From Bacteroidales bacterium (GTDB lineage Bacteria; Bacteroidota; Bacteroidia; Bacteroidales; F082), in contig JAKSNA010000006.1 of the NCBI GenBank assembly GCA_024400295.1, forward strand, positions 39,925 to 103,924: a stretch of DNA of 64,000 nt, in the 5' to 3' direction. Position 1 is the stretch's first letter. Every line of letters begins with the position of its first letter. Below, piece by piece: positions 44,227-51,455 of this stretch. The notes beneath the pieces are model-generated. The model had not been told where the DNA came from. It saw nothing but the letters and a program-made list of their open reading frames with translations, and made no database searches. A program made the position numbers and the translations under genes.

Positions 44227-45365
44227 ATTTCGGACTTAACGAAAAACAGATAGAGTTTCGTGCCAAGGTGCGCGACTTCGCCGAGAGAGAGGTGAAACCG
44301 GTGGCGGCGTTCAACGACGAACACGAGAAGTTCGACGTGGAGCTGACGATGAAGATGGCAGACGCCGGGCTTCTCGGCATCTGCGTCCCGAAGGAATACG
44401 GCGGCCAGGAACTCGACACCTTATCTTACATAATAGCCGTTGAGGAACTCGCCCGCATCGACGGCTCGACGGCGGCGACGATAGCGGCCGACAACTCATT
44501 GGGCATCGGCCCGATAAAAGAATACGGAACAAAAGAACAGAAAGAGAAATATCTCCCGCGCCTGTGCAAAGACCGTCTCTGGGGCTTCGGTCTCACCGAG
44601 GAGACGGCGGGCTGCGACTCACGCGGGACGAAATCGACGGCGAAACTCACTGACGGACAGTGGGTCGTCAACGGCTCGAAGATTTTCATCACCAACAGCG
44701 CCACCCCGATGACACTCGGAAGCACCATTCAAGTCGTCAGCGGCGAGAGCGACGGCAAGCCGGAGTTCACCGCCTTCCTGATCGAGAACGACACGCCGGG
44801 CTTCACGCAACGCCCCATGGACCGCAAGATGATGTGGCGTGCCTCCAACACCGGCGAACTGAAATTCAACGACGTGCGTCTTTCTGACGAAAACGTCCTC
44901 GGGAAGCCCGGGCAGGGTTCGCACATCATGCTCGCGACGTTGGACGGCGGTCGTCTTTCCATCGGCGCGATGGGACTCGGCTGCGCACAAGGCGCCTACG
45001 AGATGGCGTTGGATTACTCGAAAAAACGCGTGCAGTTCGGCAAGCCGATATGCAAGTTCCAGGCCGTCAGCTTCATGCTCGCGGAGATGGCGACGAAGAT
45101 CGAGGCGGCACGCGAGCTGCTCTACAAGGCCTGCCGCATGAAAGACGCTCATCTTCCTTTCGGGAAAGAAGCGGCGATGGCGAAACTCTACTGCTCGACG
45201 GTTGCAGCGGAGGTCTGCGACAAGGCCGTCCAGGTCATGGGAGGCCACGGGCTGCTCAAGGACTTCGACATGGAACGCTTCTACCGCGACCAACGCATCC
45301 TCCAGATCGGCGAAGGCACAAGCGAGATCCTGAAACTCGTAATATCAAGATACATAGGCTGTTAG
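44223..45365 (+). CDS. Acyl-CoA dehydrogenase, short-chain type
   Basis: 380 aa FAD enzyme that makes 2-enoyl-CoA. Seen: LLGICVPKEYGGQELD, GFGLTEETAGCDSRGTKSTA (FAD/substrate), ITNSATPMT, and MGGHGLLKDFDMERFYRD. The catalytic base is in the usual short/medium-chain place, Glu364 of QIGEGTSEI. Isovaleryl-CoA dehydrogenases have Gly/Ala there and use a Glu in helix G; here helix G reads LDGGRLSI without it. So despite its place beside the carboxylase, the enzyme looks like a butyryl-, isobutyryl- or 2-methylbutyryl-CoA dehydrogenase. Overlaps the previous gene by 4 bases. Confidence 0.93.
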   Translation: MNFGLNEKQIEFRAKVRDFAEREVKPVAAFNDEHEKFDVELTMKMADAGLLGICVPKEYGGQELDTLSYIIAVEELARIDGSTAATIAADNSLGIGPIKEYGTKEQKEKYLPRLCKDRLWGFGLTEETAGCDSRGTKSTAKLTDGQWVVNGSKIFITNSATPMTLGSTIQVVSGESDGKPEFTAFLIENDTPGFTQRPMDRKMMWRASNTGELKFNDVRLSDENVLGKPGQGSHIMLATLDGGRLSIGAMGLGCAQGAYEMALDYSKKRVQFGKPICKFQAVSFMLAEMATKIEAARELLYKACRMKDAHLPFGKEAAMAKLYCSTVAAEVCDKAVQVMGGHGLLKDFDMERFYRDQRILQIGEGTSEILKLVISRYIGC

Positions 45366-45368
45366 TAG

Positions 45369-45388
45369 AGACGCATTTCAATGCGTCT
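45369..45388 (+). terminator. Hairpin between the dehydrogenase and ptb genes
   Basis: AGACGCAT (45369-45376) / ATGCGTCT (45381-45388), perfect eight-base stem with a four-base loop, weak T content afterward. Could be a partial terminator or processing site within the operon. Confidence 0.5.
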
Positions 45389-45431
45389 ATTAAAATTGAA
45401 ATCTAATTTATTAACATAAAAATATAGAAAA

Positions 45432-46337
45432 ATGGAAATTACAAAACTCGAACAGATGTTTGACGTGCTGAAGAGCCGTCCGAAGAAACGTTTAGTTGCG
45501 GCTTACGCCAACGATGACCACACGATCTGCGCCGTCAGCGACGCCATCGACCACGGTCTTATCGACGCCACCTTGGTCGGCGACCGCGCCACCATCGAGG
45601 CTGTCTGCAAGGCGGAGAACATCGACATCAACAAGTTCACCATCGTTCAGGAGACTGACGACGTGAAGGCGGCTGCGATGGCATGCGACATCATCAACCG
45701 CGGCGAAGGCGACATCCTCATGAAAGGTCTTCTCCCGACCGACAAGTACATGCGCGCCATCCTCAACAAGGAACGCGGCCTCTGCCCGCCGAACGTGACA
45801 CTCGCACACATGGCGGTCATCGAGAACCCGAACTACCACAAGTTGTTGTTCGTCAGCGACGCGGCCATCATGCCGGCGCCCGACTTCAAGCAGAAACAGA
45901 CCATCCTGAAGAACCTCCAGACGACAGCCAAGGCACTCGGCATCGCCTGCCCGAAGATCGCGGTCATCGCCGCCACGGAGCAGATGAGCTACGGGATGCC
46001 GGCCTGCGTCGAAGCGGCGCTTCTCGCGAAGATGGCCGACCGCGGACAGATCAAGGGCGCAATGGTTGACGGCCCTATCTCCTTGGACCTCGCCATCGAC
46101 GCCGAAGCAGTGGCAATCAAGGGGTTCAAGAGCCCTGTGGCCGGCGACGCCGACTGCCTCCTCTTCCCGAATATCGAGAGCGCCAACGTGTTCTACAAAT
46201 GCTGCACCAAGTTCGACCACTCCGAGATGGGTTCGTGCGTCATGGGAGCCAAGGTGCCTTGCGTCCTCTCATCACGCGGCGACACCGCCAAGACAAAACT
46301 CTATTCAATCGCACTCGCGGCAATGTTAGCAAAATAA
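45432..46337 (+). CDS. ptb: Phosphate butyryltransferase
   Basis: 301 aa. Turns butyryl-CoA (or branched acyl-CoA) and phosphate into acyl-phosphate and CoA. Seen: RLVAAYANDDHTICAVSDAI, DILMKGLLPTDKYMRAILN, TLAHMAVIENPNYHKLLFVSDAAI, MVDGPISLDLAID and DCLLFPNIESANVFYKC, the Pta/Ptb fold with the Ptb wording. Its partner kinase follows after 27 bases. Likely serves isovaleryl-, isobutyryl- or butyryl-CoA from amino acids. Confidence 0.95.
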   Translation: MEITKLEQMFDVLKSRPKKRLVAAYANDDHTICAVSDAIDHGLIDATLVGDRATIEAVCKAENIDINKFTIVQETDDVKAAAMACDIINRGEGDILMKGLLPTDKYMRAILNKERGLCPPNVTLAHMAVIENPNYHKLLFVSDAAIMPAPDFKQKQTILKNLQTTAKALGIACPKIAVIAATEQMSYGMPACVEAALLAKMADRGQIKGAMVDGPISLDLAIDAEAVAIKGFKSPVAGDADCLLFPNIESANVFYKCCTKFDHSEMGSCVMGAKVPCVLSSRGDTAKTKLYSIALAAMLAK

Positions 46338-46364
46338 TTATCAACCTCTAAAATAAAAATTGAA

Positions 46365-47435
46365 ATGTACAAATTATTGATTATCAACCCAGGTTCAACA
46401 TCGACAAAGATTGCTGTATTCCACGACAAAGAACAGGTTTTCAAGAAAAACATCAAGCACTCGACGGAGGAAGTCTCGAAGTTCGAGAAGATCGCCGACC
46501 AGTTCGAGTTCCGCAAGGATGTGATTATGAGCGAGCTGAAGGCTGAGGGCATCGACCTCAACGGCCTCACTGCGGTCATAGGCCGCGGCGGTCTCCTTCA
46601 TCCGTTGACATCAGGTGTCTATGAGGTGAACGCCGCCATGATTCGCGACCTCAACGAAGCCGCTAACGGCGAACACGCCTGCAACCTCGGCGGCCTCATC
46701 GCCAATAGCATCGCCAAGGAGTTCGGAGTGAAGGCTTACATCGCCGACCCCGTCGTCGTTGACGAGATGGACGACGTGGCGCGTTATTCAGGACATCCGC
46801 TGTTCCCGCGCAAGTCGATCTTCCACGCGTTGAACCAGAAGATCATCGCCCGCACACACGCCAAGGCGGTGAACAGGAAATACGAAGACCTCAACCTCAT
46901 CGGCATACACCTCGGCGGCGGCATCTCCGTGGCGGCGCACAAGAAAGGCCGTGTCGTTGACGTCAACAACGCCCTGAACGGCGACGGCCCGTTCACACCT
47001 GAACGCTCCGGCGTCCTCCCGTCAGGCCCGCTGATGAACGCCTGCTTCAGCGGCAAATACACCAAGAAGGACATCGATCTGATGCTCAAGGGACAGGGCG
47101 GCTTCGTCGCCTACCTCGGCACCAACGACGCCCTCACCGTGGAGAAGGAAGTCCGTGCAGGCAACAAGGAATGGGAGAAGGTATATCGCGCAATGGCCTA
47201 CCAGATCGCCAAGGAAGTCGGCGGCCTCGCGGCATCGGCGTTCTCGATGGACGTTGACGGCATCTTCGTCACAGGCGGCATGGCCTACGACAAGCTCTTC
47301 TGCTCGATCCTCAACGACCACCTGCACAAAATCGCGCCGGTGTTCGTCTATCCAGGCGAAGACGAGATGGCGGCCCTCGCGATGAACGGCGTCATGGTCC
47401 TCGACGGCGAAGTCGAAGCCAAGATGTACGAATAG
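46365..47435 (+). CDS. buk: Butyrate kinase
   Basis: 356 aa acetate/butyrate kinase-family enzyme (ASKHA fold), making ATP from acyl-phosphate. Seen: IINPGSTSTKIAVF (phosphate-1, residues 6-19), VIGRGGLLHPLTSGVYEVN, HPLFPRKSIFHALNQK, GIHLGGGISVAAHKKGRVVDVNNALNGDGPFTPERSG, and VDGIFVTGGMAYD. The last gene of the fermentative block, closed by a strong hairpin at 47454-47500. Confidence 0.96.
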   Translation: MYKLLIINPGSTSTKIAVFHDKEQVFKKNIKHSTEEVSKFEKIADQFEFRKDVIMSELKAEGIDLNGLTAVIGRGGLLHPLTSGVYEVNAAMIRDLNEAANGEHACNLGGLIANSIAKEFGVKAYIADPVVVDEMDDVARYSGHPLFPRKSIFHALNQKIIARTHAKAVNRKYEDLNLIGIHLGGGISVAAHKKGRVVDVNNALNGDGPFTPERSGVLPSGPLMNACFSGKYTKKDIDLMLKGQGGFVAYLGTNDALTVEKEVRAGNKEWEKVYRAMAYQIAKEVGGLAASAFSMDVDGIFVTGGMAYDKLFCSILNDHLHKIAPVFVYPGEDEMAALAMNGVMVLDGEVEAKMYE

Positions 47436-47453
47436 TTGACTAAGGTTATTAGG

Positions 47454-47500
47454 AGTTTGAGGTGATTAGGAATTTAGTTTCTGGTCACCTCAAACTTTTT
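47454..47500 (+). terminator. Terminator of the ptb-buk operon
   Basis: Twelve perfect pairs AGTTTGAGGTGA (47454-47465) / TCACCTCAAACT (47485-47496) followed by T's. Confidence 0.88.
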
Positions 47501-47561
47501 GAATTAATGAGTTCCATAACAAATCTTTTCCTGATACATTTACTCATATCATTATTTTTTA

Positions 47562-47621
47562 TAATTTTGCACCATGCAAGATGCACAAAGTTATGTTTTT
47601 ATGCACTTTACAAGGTGCAAA
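47562..47621 (+). promoter_or_regulatory. Promoter and repeated leader of ATPase 2
   Basis: -7 box TAATTTTG (47562-47569) runs into TTTGCACC (47566-47573). ATGCA/ATGCAC repeats follow at 47574, 47581 and 47601, and GGTGCAAA (47614-47621) closes the inverted pair. Same plan as the leader of ATPase 1. Confidence 0.6.
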
Positions 47622-47636
47622 TAAAAAATATATAGT

Positions 47637-48809
47637 ATGACAGACGCCACATTAATACAATACATGAAGGAACAGATGAGTCTTGTTTCTTTGAAATTCA
47701 AGCGATACAATTATGACGAAATAGACTGGAATCTCCGTCTCGTATGCTTGAGTGGGCCTCGTGGAGTGGGCAAAAGCACGTTGGTTTTACAGCACATTCT
47801 GCTTACTCCAAATGAAAAATCGTTGTACGTTTCGGCTGACCATAGTTATTTCATGACCCATTCCCTAATTCAGTTGGCTGATGATTTTGTGAAAGATGGC
47901 GGCGAACATCTATATATTGATGAGATTCACAAATATGATGGCTGGAGTCGGGAGATAAAGCAAATTTACGACACGCATCCTGATTTGAAGACATTCATAA
48001 CTGGTTCTTCTGTTCTTGACCTACTTAAAGGCGAGACTGACTTGAGCCGAAGGATGGTTATGACATATATGTATGGAATGTCGTTCCGTGAGTATATACT
48101 ATTGACATGCGACATAGAGGTGCCTGTCTTTTCATTTGAAGATGTACTTTCTGGCAAAGCGAATCTCGGTGAGATTAAACATCCTTTACCTTTTTTCCGG
48201 CAATATCTTAAAGATGGCTACTATCCTTTTTCAAAAGAAGGTGCATTTTACACCAGATTGGAGCAAGTAATCCGCCAGACAATGGAAGTTGACATCCCAC
48301 AATACGCCAGAATCACTCCTGCAACCGGTCGAAAATTAAGGCAGATGTTAAACATTATCGCACAAAATGCACCATATAAGCCAGAGGCTAACGGATTGGC
48401 CAGTGAGATTCACGTAAGCCGAAACGACATTCCAAACTATCTTCTTTACATGGAACAGGCGGGGATGATAGGACAACTTCGCGATAGCACTGGTGGCATG
48501 CGCGGACTTGGCAAAGTGGAGAAATTATATCTCGACAACACAAATCTGCAATATGCCTTGGTTGGTGAAAAAATTGACATCGGCAACGTACGTGAAACAT
48601 TCTTTTATAATCAGACACGAGTGAGACATGATGTCATTTCGTCTCGCGAAAGCGATTTCCGCATAGGCGGATACACATTTGAGGTCGGTGGCAAGAAAAA
48701 AGGCAAAAAACAAATTCAAGATGTTGATAACGGTTTTGTTGTACGTGATGACATTGAATATGCTGCCGAGAACATAATCCCTTTATGGTCATTTGGTTTG
48801 CTTTATTAA
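47637..48809 (+). CDS. AAA_14 family ATPase
   Basis: 390 aa. Walker A SGPRGVGKSTLV (40-48 core), Walker B HLYIDEIHKYDGW, sensor-like FITGSSVLDLLKGE, then YGMSFREYILL, as in the AAA_14 group of predicted ATPases. The C-terminal part (after about 260) has winged-helix features (LASEIHVSRNDIPNYLLYMEQAGMI) and ends in a short domain with SRESDFRIGGYTFEVGGKKKG that recalls the DUF4143 nuclease-like core. AT-rich compared with neighbours, so probably acquired. Function unknown. Distant paralogue of the gene at 38730. Confidence 0.85.
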   Translation: MTDATLIQYMKEQMSLVSLKFKRYNYDEIDWNLRLVCLSGPRGVGKSTLVLQHILLTPNEKSLYVSADHSYFMTHSLIQLADDFVKDGGEHLYIDEIHKYDGWSREIKQIYDTHPDLKTFITGSSVLDLLKGETDLSRRMVMTYMYGMSFREYILLTCDIEVPVFSFEDVLSGKANLGEIKHPLPFFRQYLKDGYYPFSKEGAFYTRLEQVIRQTMEVDIPQYARITPATGRKLRQMLNIIAQNAPYKPEANGLASEIHVSRNDIPNYLLYMEQAGMIGQLRDSTGGMRGLGKVEKLYLDNTNLQYALVGEKIDIGNVRETFFYNQTRVRHDVISSRESDFRIGGYTFEVGGKKKGKKQIQDVDNGFVVRDDIEYAAENIIPLWSFGLLY

Positions 48810-48869
48810 TTTTCAAACTCAATTTTTTTCAACATCATTCCTTTAAACTAAAATGCGTATTTTTGCAGA

Positions 48870-50453
48870 ATGAAAATTTTCAAAATAACAATCGCGGCGG
48901 TCATCTGCATTTTCTGCCTCAACATCAACGCGCAGCAGAACAACAAGGCGCGAATTCATATCCTTCACGCCGATATGAGTCTGTACGACGACTCGTATGG
49001 CGACGACGCCGACAGGCTCATCGGTGATGTCAGGATGCGCCACGACTCGACATATTTCTTCAGCGACAGCGCACACTTCAACGACAAGGCGCAGCTTTTC
49101 AAGGGTTACAGCCGCGTCCACATCGAGGTGAACGACAGCACCGACATCTTCTGCGACAGCTGCAAATACCTCGGCGAGACAAGACTGGCGGAACTTTTCG
49201 AGCATGTGATTTTGAAGGACGACTCCACAGTGCTGAAAACCAATTACATGACCTACAACCGCGACAAGCGCCTCGCCACATATCCTAATCGCGGCACCAT
49301 TGACCGCAACGACAAGCACCTGAAAAGCAAGAAAGGCTATTACCGCGATGACATCGAACACGCCTATTTCCGCAAGAACGTCGTCGTGACAACGCCAAAG
49401 TATAAGATGTTCACCGACTCGCTCGTCTATGACATCCCCAATGAGGAAATGACTTTCTTCGGCCCGACGCGCATCATCAGCGATGAATATGAACTCGTCG
49501 GAAACCATGGATGGTACGATGGAATGAACAACATTGCTTATCTTGACAAAGGTGCCGTCTTGACAAGCGAAGAACACTCAATATCTTCAGACACAATGTA
49601 TTACAACACGTCTGTCGATTTCGCAAAGGCGATGGGCAACGTTGTGATGACCGACACCACAAACAACGCAATGGTGTTTGGCGATTACGCTGAGATGTGG
49701 AAGAGGCTCGGCAAAGGCTTTGTCACCGAAAAGGTCCAGGCGCTTTATTGGGAGAAAAACGACACGCTGTTCCTGCATTCCGACACACTGTTCGTCTTCA
49801 TGGATACCGTCACGGAAAAAATTGATAAGATATTAGCTTACAGCAATGTACGGTTCTTCCGTCGTGACCTTCAGGGCAAATGCGACACGCTGCGGTACAC
49901 CGTCTCCGACTCAACGGCGAGGATGCGCGGCATTCCTGTGATATGGTCAGACAACAGCCAGCTGAAGGGCGACTCGATAAACATAGTGATTGCCAACAGC
50001 GAGATCGACAGCGTGCTGCTATACCCCAACGGATTCATCATCCAAAAAGACACTGTCGAAGGCTACAACCAGATAAAAGGCAAGCAGCTCACGGCTTATT
50101 TCAAGGAAAACGAACTCAACCATGTTTATAACGAAGGCAACGCCGAGACCGCATATTGGCTCCGCGAGGAAGACGGCACACTGATTGGCGTCAACTTCTC
50201 GCAATGCCCGTCGATGGACATAAAGATTGAAGACAATCAGATTGTCAGGATAAAATATTTCAAGAAAAACACAGAGACGCTTTATCCGAAGGACAAAATG
50301 AAGCCCGGGCAGGAGATACTGCGCGGCTTTGAATGGCTGGAAGACTTCAGGCCGAGAGACAGGTACGACATCTTCCGCATTCCGGAGAAACCGATGGAAA
50401 CTGATGACAATCAGTCACATCGCAGAAGGAAGAGGTTAGAGATTAAAGATTAA
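48870..50453 (+). CDS. OstA/LptA-like exported protein
   Basis: 527 aa with signal peptide (1-21, LNINAQ). Several OstA-type beta-jellyroll repeats: HILHADMSLYDDSYGDDADRLIGDVRMRHDST, then YLGETRLAELFEHVILKDDSTVL and GKGFVTEKVQALYWEKNDTLFLHSDTL. In the LPS pathway LptA-like proteins bridge the periplasm to LptD; this long form is the Bacteroidetes kind. Promoter box TATTTTTG at 48858-48865. The last codons (RRKRLEIKD) coincide with a TTAGAG/TTAAAG repeat, so the repeat appears to have grown into the end of the gene. Confidence 0.87.
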   Translation: MKIFKITIAAVICIFCLNINAQQNNKARIHILHADMSLYDDSYGDDADRLIGDVRMRHDSTYFFSDSAHFNDKAQLFKGYSRVHIEVNDSTDIFCDSCKYLGETRLAELFEHVILKDDSTVLKTNYMTYNRDKRLATYPNRGTIDRNDKHLKSKKGYYRDDIEHAYFRKNVVVTTPKYKMFTDSLVYDIPNEEMTFFGPTRIISDEYELVGNHGWYDGMNNIAYLDKGAVLTSEEHSISSDTMYYNTSVDFAKAMGNVVMTDTTNNAMVFGDYAEMWKRLGKGFVTEKVQALYWEKNDTLFLHSDTLFVFMDTVTEKIDKILAYSNVRFFRRDLQGKCDTLRYTVSDSTARMRGIPVIWSDNSQLKGDSINIVIANSEIDSVLLYPNGFIIQKDTVEGYNQIKGKQLTAYFKENELNHVYNEGNAETAYWLREEDGTLIGVNFSQCPSMDIKIEDNQIVRIKYFKKNTETLYPKDKMKPGQEILRGFEWLEDFRPRDRYDIFRIPEKPMETDDNQSHRRRKRLEIKD

Positions 50454-50486
50454 AGATGAGAGTTAAAAGAAAATTTTAAAAAAATT

Positions 50487-50517
50487 GTTGCGCATATTGA
50501 AATAAAGTGTATTTTTG
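50487..50517 (+). promoter_or_regulatory. Promoter of tRNA-Ala
   Basis: GTTG (50487-50490), 19 bases, TATTTTTG (50510-50517), same as for tRNA-Leu. Confidence 0.65.
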
Positions 50518-50532
50518 CAACCGATTTATGAC

Positions 50533-50605
50533 GGGGTATTAGCTCAGTTGGTAGAGCGTTTGAATGGCATTCAAAAGGTCAGGAGTTCGATTCTCCTATG
50601 CTCCA
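50533..50605 (+). tRNA. tRNA-Ala (GGC anticodon)
   Basis: 73 bases. Acceptor GGGGTAT (50533-50539) pairs with ATGCTCC (50598-50604), discriminator A50605. Anticodon stem TTTGA/TCAAA, loop ATGGCAT, anticodon GGC. D-arm AGCTCAGTTGGTAGAGC is standard. CCA not encoded. Confidence 0.95.
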
Positions 50606-50610
50606 CAAGA

Positions 50611-50652
50611 AAAAACGGCAATCAGTTGGTAATCAACGGTTGCCGTTTTTTT
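50611..50652 (+). terminator. Terminator after tRNA-Ala
   Basis: AAAAACGGCAA (50611-50621) / TTGCCGTTTTT (50640-50650) with an inner GTTG/CAAC pair, then T's. Confidence 0.88.
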
Positions 50653-50730
50653 GTGTCTGTCTTCCATCTTACGCATGATGTCAGGACAAGTGCTTGGAAC
50701 GGAACATGAGGCTTGTTGCAAAGCCCCATC

Positions 50731-51432
50731 TCAGCCTTCAGCAATCAGTCTCATCAGCTCCTTCATGCCTTCCGAAGCACCTTTCTTTATGTGTGTGATC
50801 TTTCGCTCGGTGTCGATGTAAACATCTTTCGGGTCAATGAGATAGACCTCGGCGTTGTACGGGACATAGTTCAGCAGTCCGGCTGCCGGATAGACGTTCA
50901 TCGACGTCCCGATGATGACGAAGATGTCGGCCTTCTCCGCTTCATACGCAGCGTCTGCAATTCTCGGAACATCCTCGCCGAACCACACGATGAAAGGTCT
51001 GAGCTGACTGCCGTCGCCGGCCTTGTCGCCCATCTTCACCTCAAACTCCTCGGGCTTCAACTCCTTGATATACTTTGGGTTGTTAGGGTTATAGCTCGAA
51101 CACACCTTCGTCAGCTCGCCGTGAAGATGTATTATGTTGTGGCTTCCGGCACGCTCGTGCAGGTTATCAACATTCTGCGTCACGACAGTGACATCGAAAT
51201 ACTTCTCAAGCTCGGCGCAAAGCATGTGTCCCTGATTAGGCTTCACATCGAGAAGCTGCTTTCTCCTTTCGTTGTAAAAGTTGATAACCAATTCAGGATC
51301 AGCCTCATAGCCTTCTATCGAGGCGACCTGCATTACAGGGTATTTGTCCCACAGTCCGCCGGCGTCCCTGAAGGTGCTTATCCCGCTCTCGGCGCTGATT
51401 CCGGCACCGGATAAAATCACAAGTTTCTTCAT
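50731..51432 (-). CDS. Sirtuin-type NAD-dependent protein deacylase, lacking the zinc cysteines
   Basis: 233 aa. Uses NAD+ to remove acyl groups from lysines. Seen: LSGAGISAESGISTFRD (NAD loop, 8-23), TQNVDNLHERAG, HLHGEL (catalytic His), VWFGEDVP and IGTSMNVYPAAGL. Tyr53 and Arg56 (FYNER) match the Y-x-x-R pair of SIRT5/CobB-like class III enzymes, so removal of succinyl-type groups is possible. The usual two CxxC zinc pairs between HGEL and VWFG are missing; only one Cys (KVCSSYNP) remains. Separated from the helicase gene by 23 bases. Confidence 0.92.
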   Translation of the reverse strand: MKKLVILSGAGISAESGISTFRDAGGLWDKYPVMQVASIEGYEADPELVINFYNERRKQLLDVKPNQGHMLCAELEKYFDVTVVTQNVDNLHERAGSHNIIHLHGELTKVCSSYNPNNPKYIKELKPEEFEVKMGDKAGDGSQLRPFIVWFGEDVPRIADAAYEAEKADIFVIIGTSMNVYPAAGLLNYVPYNAEVYLIDPKDVYIDTERKITHIKKGASEGMKELMRLIAEG

Positions 51433-51455
51433 AAGAATATTTATTTCTCGCTGAT

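Noticed and set aside
44223..45365. Isovaleryl-CoA dehydrogenase on the basis of its neighbours
   Set aside because: Catalytic Glu is in the short-chain position and the helix-G Glu is absent.
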